From Taenia hydatigena (Eukaryota > Platyhelminthes > Cestoda > Cyclophyllidea > Taeniidae): a DNA stretch of 64,000 bases. Below, one piece after another: positions 58,655 to 64,000 of the stretch. How positions within the stretch are numbered: position 1 is the first letter of the stretch; each line of letters opens with the position of its first letter. Where the stretch lies: contig JADWOT020000006.1 of assembly GCA_036345935.2 (NCBI GenBank), positions 14,730,519-14,794,518 on the forward strand, read 5' to 3'. The notes below the pieces were generated by a model. The model did no database searches, was not told where the DNA came from, and saw only the letters and a program-made list of their open reading frames with translations. The translations under genes and the position numbers were made by a program.

Positions 58655-60481
58655 TCAAGAAATAAAGCCGGGATTATCGATCCCGCCAAGGCACACATCA
58701 GCGGACCGACGCAAGCGACTTTCTTCTCGAGTTGATTTTTGAGCAACCGGACGATCAGAGGGCTCACCAGGCAAAGTCTTTGACGAGTAACCATTTGTTG
58801 TAAGGCAAAAAATATCAAAGTTTTGAAATAAACTAGTGCAGATGCGTCCCTCAAACAAATCAGTTTCCTGGTTGAGAAACATTACCGGGCAGATATTTTG
58901 GCGTTTGCAAAAGGCTGCAAATGACTCACATTCGGTTAGATGATCAATCACACTCGGTCGCTCGTAAATCACAAAGAAAACGGGTCGATATGCTCTATGA
59001 AGGTGCTGCCTGAGGTTCACAGATGTACTAAGAAGTGGAGATTTGGATTTCATACTTTGTTGGCGTTTAATGACGTCTCCCCGTCGAACCGGAGAACTTG
59101 GCGACTCGTCTATCTTTTGAACCTTTGAAAGAGGTGAACGTACTCGAGAACCTGTCCTTATATTACTCACAGCAATTGTTTCTTCATCAGGCAAGAAAAT
59201 ATCGTAGCAACCGGACCTGGTCCCTATTTCACTGTTACCATTCGTGAAAATAGTGGCGTCATTCAAGTTCGTGTTTTCATACACACCGTCTGAAAAAAAT
59301 GTGGACGGTTCCGCATTGGTGGGAAGAACAATTAGGTTGCGATAACCGTAGATATCGGGCCGCTTGATTTCCAGCTCAGCAGAACACGGCGCTAAAAAGT
59401 GTGTCACAATGTTCAAGTTATGGCAATTTTCACCACCAACTTCATTATGTCGAAGACCAGGTCGAGTCCAAATTTCGCCAAGTCGCCAAGAAAGCTGCTC
59501 ACCAGTGCCAGTCATAGGTGAGGTTTTAACGCATTTACTTTGGGAGGACGGCTTACAGCTTGAATCATGAAGAAGCTGGAGCGTAAGCTCATTTGGAGAG
59601 AGAGAGGATATGCGTCCAGTTCGGATTGATCTTATAAGGACCTCAGCAACGTAGTCTGCAGCACTATGCACTGCTTTCAGGCCTTGAAGGAATCCTATTT
59701 GATATTCATAAACAACGCACAAATGCTGCGCAAATCTTGAGATACTGATTCTGCGCTCAGATTCAGTGGTACTTCTAAGGATCAATAAAATGCGAAACTG
59801 CTCTATATCGTGAAGCGGAGAAAAAGGAAGATCTTTTACCTCCAACCTAGATAGAGACTCATTTGAAAAATCAGGGAAGTGTAGCTGTGGAAAATCCGGC
59901 TGAGGTCCCTTTTCCAGATCTGAATTTGAATCAGAACATTCTGAGAGAGGAAATCTTTTACCTGACAAAATACGTGTCAAGGAGATACGCATCATAAATG
60001 GGGAATTCGTAAGGGAACGTACTTTTGGGGAACGATTTTGATTAACCAATCTTGAGAATATTTTGCCACGACGATGTGCTCCACACTCAAAGTCCGGAGC
60101 CTTGCCGCTCAATGATATTCGATCTCCGTCTGTACTGAGACTTCTGTTCTTCAGATTTCCGGATAGTGCTTTTGCAGCATAAGGCGACCTTCCAGGTGAA
60201 TTTAACGACCAGACGTTACTCTGGGAAATCAAGGAAGAATTTGAAATATGTCTTTCTGAAGAGGGACGGAAACCAAGAGAACCGAAAGTTTGGAGTTTAT
60301 GTTCAAAAGATTTTGCTAAACGGTTTATAAACCATTTAAGGTGCAGCAATACTTTGGCATGGTTGAGTGCGGGGCTGTTTAACATCATTTTTAAGTAAAA
60401 AAATGAAAAGACAACAAGGGAATTGTGACTGAAAGAGTTAGCCTGATTTAACACACTAATTGCAGTGAAGCGATAACACAA
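58655..60481 (-). CDS. Uncharacterised 608-residue intronless ORF
   Basis: I do not recognise the family. The frame is open for 608 codons, far too long for chance at this base composition, in a genome where neighbours are heavily split. The N-terminal ~200 residues are Ser/Arg-rich and low complexity. A helical block follows (ISRFAQHLCVVYEYQIGFLQG, cut here: ISRFAQHLCVVYEYQ), then VTHFLAPCSAELEIKRPDIY, a Ser-rich linker, and a C-terminal globular-looking block with YRPVFFVIYERPS and CPVMFLNQETDLF. There is no signal peptide, and a weak hydrophobic patch near residue 25 is not a clear TM. The start may be at 60481 or at a later Met. It diverges from C2CD5 with about 680 bp between start codons. 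It could be one large exon of a longer gene or a retrocopy. Confidence 0.7.
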   Translation of the reverse strand: MCYRFTAISVLNQANSFSHNSLVVFSFFYLKMMLNSPALNHAKVLLHLKWFINRLAKSFEHKLQTFGSLGFRPSSERHISNSSLISQSNVWSLNSPGRSPYAAKALSGNLKNRSLSTDGDRISLSGKAPDFECGAHRRGKIFSRLVNQNRSPKVRSLTNSPFMMRISLTRILSGKRFPLSECSDSNSDLEKGPQPDFPQLHFPDFSNESLSRLEVKDLPFSPLHDIEQFRILLILRSTTESERRISISRFAQHLCVVYEYQIGFLQGLKAVHSAADYVAEVLIRSIRTGRISSLSPNELTLQLLHDSSCKPSSQSKCVKTSPMTGTGEQLSWRLGEIWTRPGLRHNEVGGENCHNLNIVTHFLAPCSAELEIKRPDIYGYRNLIVLPTNAEPSTFFSDGVYENTNLNDATIFTNGNSEIGTRSGCYDIFLPDEETIAVSNIRTGSRVRSPLSKVQKIDESPSSPVRRGDVIKRQQSMKSKSPLLSTSVNLRQHLHRAYRPVFFVIYERPSVIDHLTECESFAAFCKRQNICPVMFLNQETDLFEGRICTSLFQNFDIFCLTTNGYSSKTLPGEPSDRPVAQKSTREESRLRRSADVCLGGIDNPGFIS

Positions 60482-61160
60482 GTATTAGCGTTATGGTTTT
60501 ACATGGCGCGGTATCTCCTTAAACCTAATAAAACTAATCGGGTGTTTTTGCAACATATTTATAAATTTATGCGCCACAAATGAAAATTACTTAAAAATAT
60601 TTTCTTACACACTTTTAAATGACCTTGTCCGCACAAATTAGGTCGATTTGGGACAATTTTTGTTTTGTGTGAATTTTTGCTTGTTTTTTATTGAATGTAT
60701 GCTGCTTTGGCTTGTGTTCAGTCGATCTATCTTTTTATTTGATTGTTGAAATTGAGCTTTCTGGGGTCCCGGTGTATGCTACTCAAAATTAACGCTTATG
60801 TGTTAGTAATTGTCGTTGCATCTTAATGTGGTGTAAATCCATTAATTTTTAAGCTCATAGCTTATTATGGTCTCTCAAATATGTGTTCTAGAACTTTTTG
60901 GGTAGGCTGTACGTTTGATGCCTATGTTCTTATGTGCTTTGAACCTAACACTCTGGGAAGCCATATTTTCAAGCACTGACATCCTCTTCAATAACCGGAA
61001 TTTCATTTTCTATTATGCTGTGTACGTTCGCCATTCCAGTATCAATTTTATTGTTCTACGCCTTTCACGAATCTGTGTTTTATATCCAAAGCGTTCCACC
61101 CAATGCCTTAGCATTCTGGAACCAGTATAATCATGCTGATTGTTATGGTTTCTTAAGGAG
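60482..61160. promoter_or_regulatory. Bidirectional upstream region between the 608-aa ORF and C2CD5
   Basis: The two start codons face away from each other across ~680 bp of T-rich DNA. It must hold both 5' UTRs and promoters unless one gene starts elsewhere. A short plus-strand frame at 60915-61130 has no coding support. No clear TATA box was assigned. Confidence 0.4.
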
Positions 61161-63423
61161 ATGCCGGCAACTGTAAAGGTGAAAGTTCTTGCGGCTCGAA
61201 ACCTTCCAGTGATGGATCGGACATCTTTTCTCACTGACGCTTTTGTTGAAGTTCGTCATTCTTTATGATTACTTTGAGGTTCGTCTGGGAAACACAATGT
61301 TTAAGACCGAGGTTATCCGACGCACGCTGAATCCTGAATGGAATTCTGACTGGTTTTGCTTTGAGGTGGTTATTTTTAAGCCATTTTAATGAAGTCTTAG
61401 CTCAGTGAAGAGGCTCTACTTGAGGAAGCACTCCAGGTTCGAGTGCTTGACCATGACACCTACAGCGCTCATGACGCCATTGGTAGGGTGTACTTTGACC
61501 TAACTCCACTGCTTCAAACGGAACAGAAGCGCACTCTTAATGGCTGGTTCCCATTGTATGACACCATGCATGGTAATTTGAACATACTTTCCTTTGCGTT
61601 ACCACTTTGTGTTGTCTAGGTATTCGTGGTGAAATCAACCTTGCAGTGCGTGTTGATCTATTTCCTGAGGCCTGTAGGCAGGGATTTTCGTCGCTTGGAG
61701 TCCGATTTTTTTTCAGTGAGTGTACTATTTGCTTCCTTCCGGCAAAATTTTGGTTAATGTTTGGTTACTTGTATTTTGCCAACTGTTATGTACCGTTTCG
61801 ACATTGTCGGCGGTGTTTTAAGACTTGTTACGAAAATTTAACTTTTAATGAATATTACCGTGGGCGTTATTGATGTGCTACGCTGCTTGTGGATGAAGGC
61901 TAGTTAGTCGCCTACTTTTGCAACGATGCTATGTTTGTCCACACCCGCCTATACTTTCAAATAAACTGTGATTAGCGTCTAATGAAATTATCATGTTAAT
62001 TCATCTTGTGACTGGTTTGTTTTAAATATTATCAAATGTTAGCCACTTTCGGTAAGAAAATTTTAATAGCATTCTTCACGGGCTTTGCGTTGCACTCAGT
62101 GTTAGCTTTCTTTCGTGCTGGTGTTCTTATTTTCACCCACCAACTAATGGGAACAAAGTTTCCGCGGTGTTTCTCCTTGTATTTATGCATTGCATTCACT
62201 TTCAGTGGATAGATACCAAAAATTACAGCAATTCCTTGTTTCTGGCACGTTGATCTTTTATACGGTTCCCACTTATTTGTTAAATGATTGGTATCACGCG
62301 TGGTAGACTACATGGTTTTTGTACAAGGAAGAATATTTGGGGTAATCAAACTTAACCGTTTGCCACCTCCTTCTCTTTATAGGCTCTTCCATTCCTTCAG
62401 GGTACAGAGTGATCAGCCTCATTGGTTTTGTCAGAGAATTAGTTATGAACGAGGACCCAGAGCATCAATGGATTGAAAAAATTCGGACCTCGAGGGCTTC
62501 CAACGAGGCGCGGCAGTGCCTTTTCTCGCAGCTAGCGGGTATGTTCTCATGAATGGCATGCCATGCTACTTAGAGTTAATCGTCGCTAAAAAATTCCTAA
62601 TGGTTTTCGATTGTAAAATTAATTCTCATTTTCCCTATTTCTATTTGGCATGCTAAACCTTTGAGTTACGGTCAAATTTTTAAATGCATTTTGTGACATG
62701 CCATACAAGCTAATGCTGCCAGGAGTAATTGATCCCTTTATTATTTGTTTAACAAAGTGTTATTGCTTGTTGATTTTTATCAGTTTTAGTCTTGCAAGTA
62801 ATGGTGAGTTTTTTTTTTCACCTTTACACTTTTTGATATGATCTTGAGTTTCTCTCGCTGTGTTTCTGATATCTCATTCCCCCGTTTCAGGCGAACTACA
62901 AAGCAAGCTGAGTCGGAAGGTTCTTAGTTTGGGCGGAAATGCAGTTCTTGGGTAGGTTTTTTCACCTAACTTATCGTCAAAGAATTAAATACCCCACGGA
63001 GTGCAGGCTTTTTCAAATTCTTTTGAACACGCAGCACATCAATCAATCGGGAAGTTGCATTTGACTTATTACCTGTGGAAATGACAAGCTTTCAATTAAC
63101 TTAGTCGTATGCTGGTCGTTAATCAACTCATTATCTATGTGCTTTTCATATCAACAAATCGTTTAAATAAACACTTTGTAAATTTTTCCTGTGATCCTTT
63201 TTATGGGATTCTCTAGGGTTCAAGTGTGATTTTGGTTTTTTTTGCAATTAATTCATACAGGCTTTGATGGAGGAGTATTTTATGAAATAGTTTCTTACGA
63301 GTTCAGGTATCGATTGCATTTTGACCTGGAGGGCGACACAGGAATCGTGGCACGAGCCATTGGAACTGCCGCTCGACTTCAGCGTTCTCCTGCCAATGGC
63401 CAACGACGAATACCGCTGCTTGG
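61161..63423 (+). CDS. C2CD5: C2 domain-containing protein 5 (CDP138-like), 5' part
   Basis: C2CD5 is a Ca2+/phospholipid-binding C2 protein involved in insulin-stimulated GLUT4 vesicle fusion in mammals. Exons: 61161-61250, 61279-61368 (or 61365), 61401-61572, 61620-61715, 62383-62538, 62891-62951 and 63307-63423; all phases agree, and a gtaagt donor at 63424 shows the gene runs past the window. The C2 domain (residues ~1-125) has NLPVMDR, LTDAFVEV, NPEWNSDWF and VLDHDTYSAHDAIG, keeping the Asp residues for Ca2+. WFPLYDTMHGIRGEIN follows, then IGFVRELVMNEDPEHQWI, RASNEARQ, GNAVLGY and FDLEGDTGIVARAIGTA, all family hallmarks. Introns of 28, 32-35 and 47 nt lie in the C2 part; later ones are 350-670 nt. 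Confidence 0.92.
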
Positions 63424-64000
63424 GTAAGTTATCCCTTCTAAATTCAACTTGAATGCTAGTTTATGTATTTATTCGTGTTGTCAGTTGCCGTTTTAAGCAG
63501 CCTCTGAAACAGATTGCAAAATTACGGCACCAATTTCTAGCTACTTTCCTGGTTTTGAAGAAAATTTCATGGGTTTTTTGCCATACCACCTTTCTAACAA
63601 TGTCAAATTGTCGAAGAATGCATTTCCGAAACTTAACGTGTGTGGAATAGGATACCGATGCTAGCATTCATGTCTTCGTCTACTTCCTTTCATGAAGAAA
63701 TGCTTGTTTGTAACGTCGAGCTTCGTTATGCATGGCATTGAATGAAAAATGCTCCCAACTTTATGGCTGTTACTGGAATCACTGAACTTGTAACGAAATT
63801 TTTTTGTTCATATTTAACATCTTTAACCCAAAAAGAAGTGTTCAAATTGTTACTAACGCAGGACCATTCTAGCTGTCCAAATAATAATAATGCTGTTACC
63901 ATGAAAGGGATGGTTTTCGGAAAAAATTTGCTCCAAAGATTAGACATTGATGGGCCGAAATGGTAGCGGAAAGGTGATGCCTTTGGCATGACATTAATTT
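63424..64000 (+). other. C2CD5 intron running off the window
   Basis: This begins with a strong donor (gtaagtt) directly after the last readable C2CD5 exon. No further exon with C2CD5 similarity is visible before the edge. Open frames on both strands (63453-63650, 63726-63989) have no support. Confidence 0.5.

Overview
This window is a piece of a eukaryotic nuclear genome, most likely from a parasitic flatworm, with a tapeworm as my best guess. The evidence is interrupted genes with GT-AG introns, several introns of only 28-47 nt, long AT-rich intergenic stretches, dispersed inverted-repeat elements, and animal gene families that are clearly recognisable but strongly diverged. I cannot name a species from the sequence. 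Homology statements rest on recognising conserved motifs, not on a database search. Exon borders were read by hand from GT/AG (one GC/AG) signals plus reading-frame continuity.

Left part (1-25.3 kb). A LIN37-like gene (+, 238-1680) converges with a Ufm1-specific protease gene (-, 1687-2748); only 6 bp separate their stop codons. Upstream of the protease on the same strand lies a phosphatidylinositol 4-kinase alpha gene (PI4KA, -, 3512-25311) with about 43 coding exons. It can be read almost end to end, from its N-terminal helical-repeat region to the lipid-kinase core.

Middle (25.3-38 kb). The region between PI4KA and the next gene is filled with copies of an inverted-repeat element (25.7-28.1 kb) and a second, nearly palindromic foldback element (28.1-28.8 kb). 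A complete five-exon cofactor-dependent phosphoglycerate mutase gene follows (+, 29104-30733). On the minus strand, 31862-35231, there is a chain of phase-compatible exons resembling the C-terminal half of exportin-4. Another copy of the first element (35.5-36.4 kb) lies just upstream of it, and I did not find the exportin N-terminal half.

Right part (38-64 kb). A secreted IGFBP-Kazal-Ig protein gene (+, 38312-41885) is followed by about 12.6 kb with no gene I can support. Next come a probable PEX11-like peroxisomal membrane protein fragment (-, 54486-55345) and a small candidate transmembrane ORF with a 35-nt intron (+, 55450-55712). A long intronless ORF of unknown function follows (-, 58655-60481), and then the 5' half of a C2CD5 homologue (+, 61161 to beyond the right edge) containing a 28-nt intron.

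The genes do not form one pathway. They cover cell-cycle transcriptional control (LIN37), ufmylation (UFSP), membrane PI4P synthesis (PI4KA), glycolysis (PGAM), nuclear transport (XPO4), secreted signalling (IGFBP-like) and vesicle trafficking (C2CD5). The most unusual features are the convergent 6-bp gene junction, the very short introns, and the expanded inverted-repeat element family.
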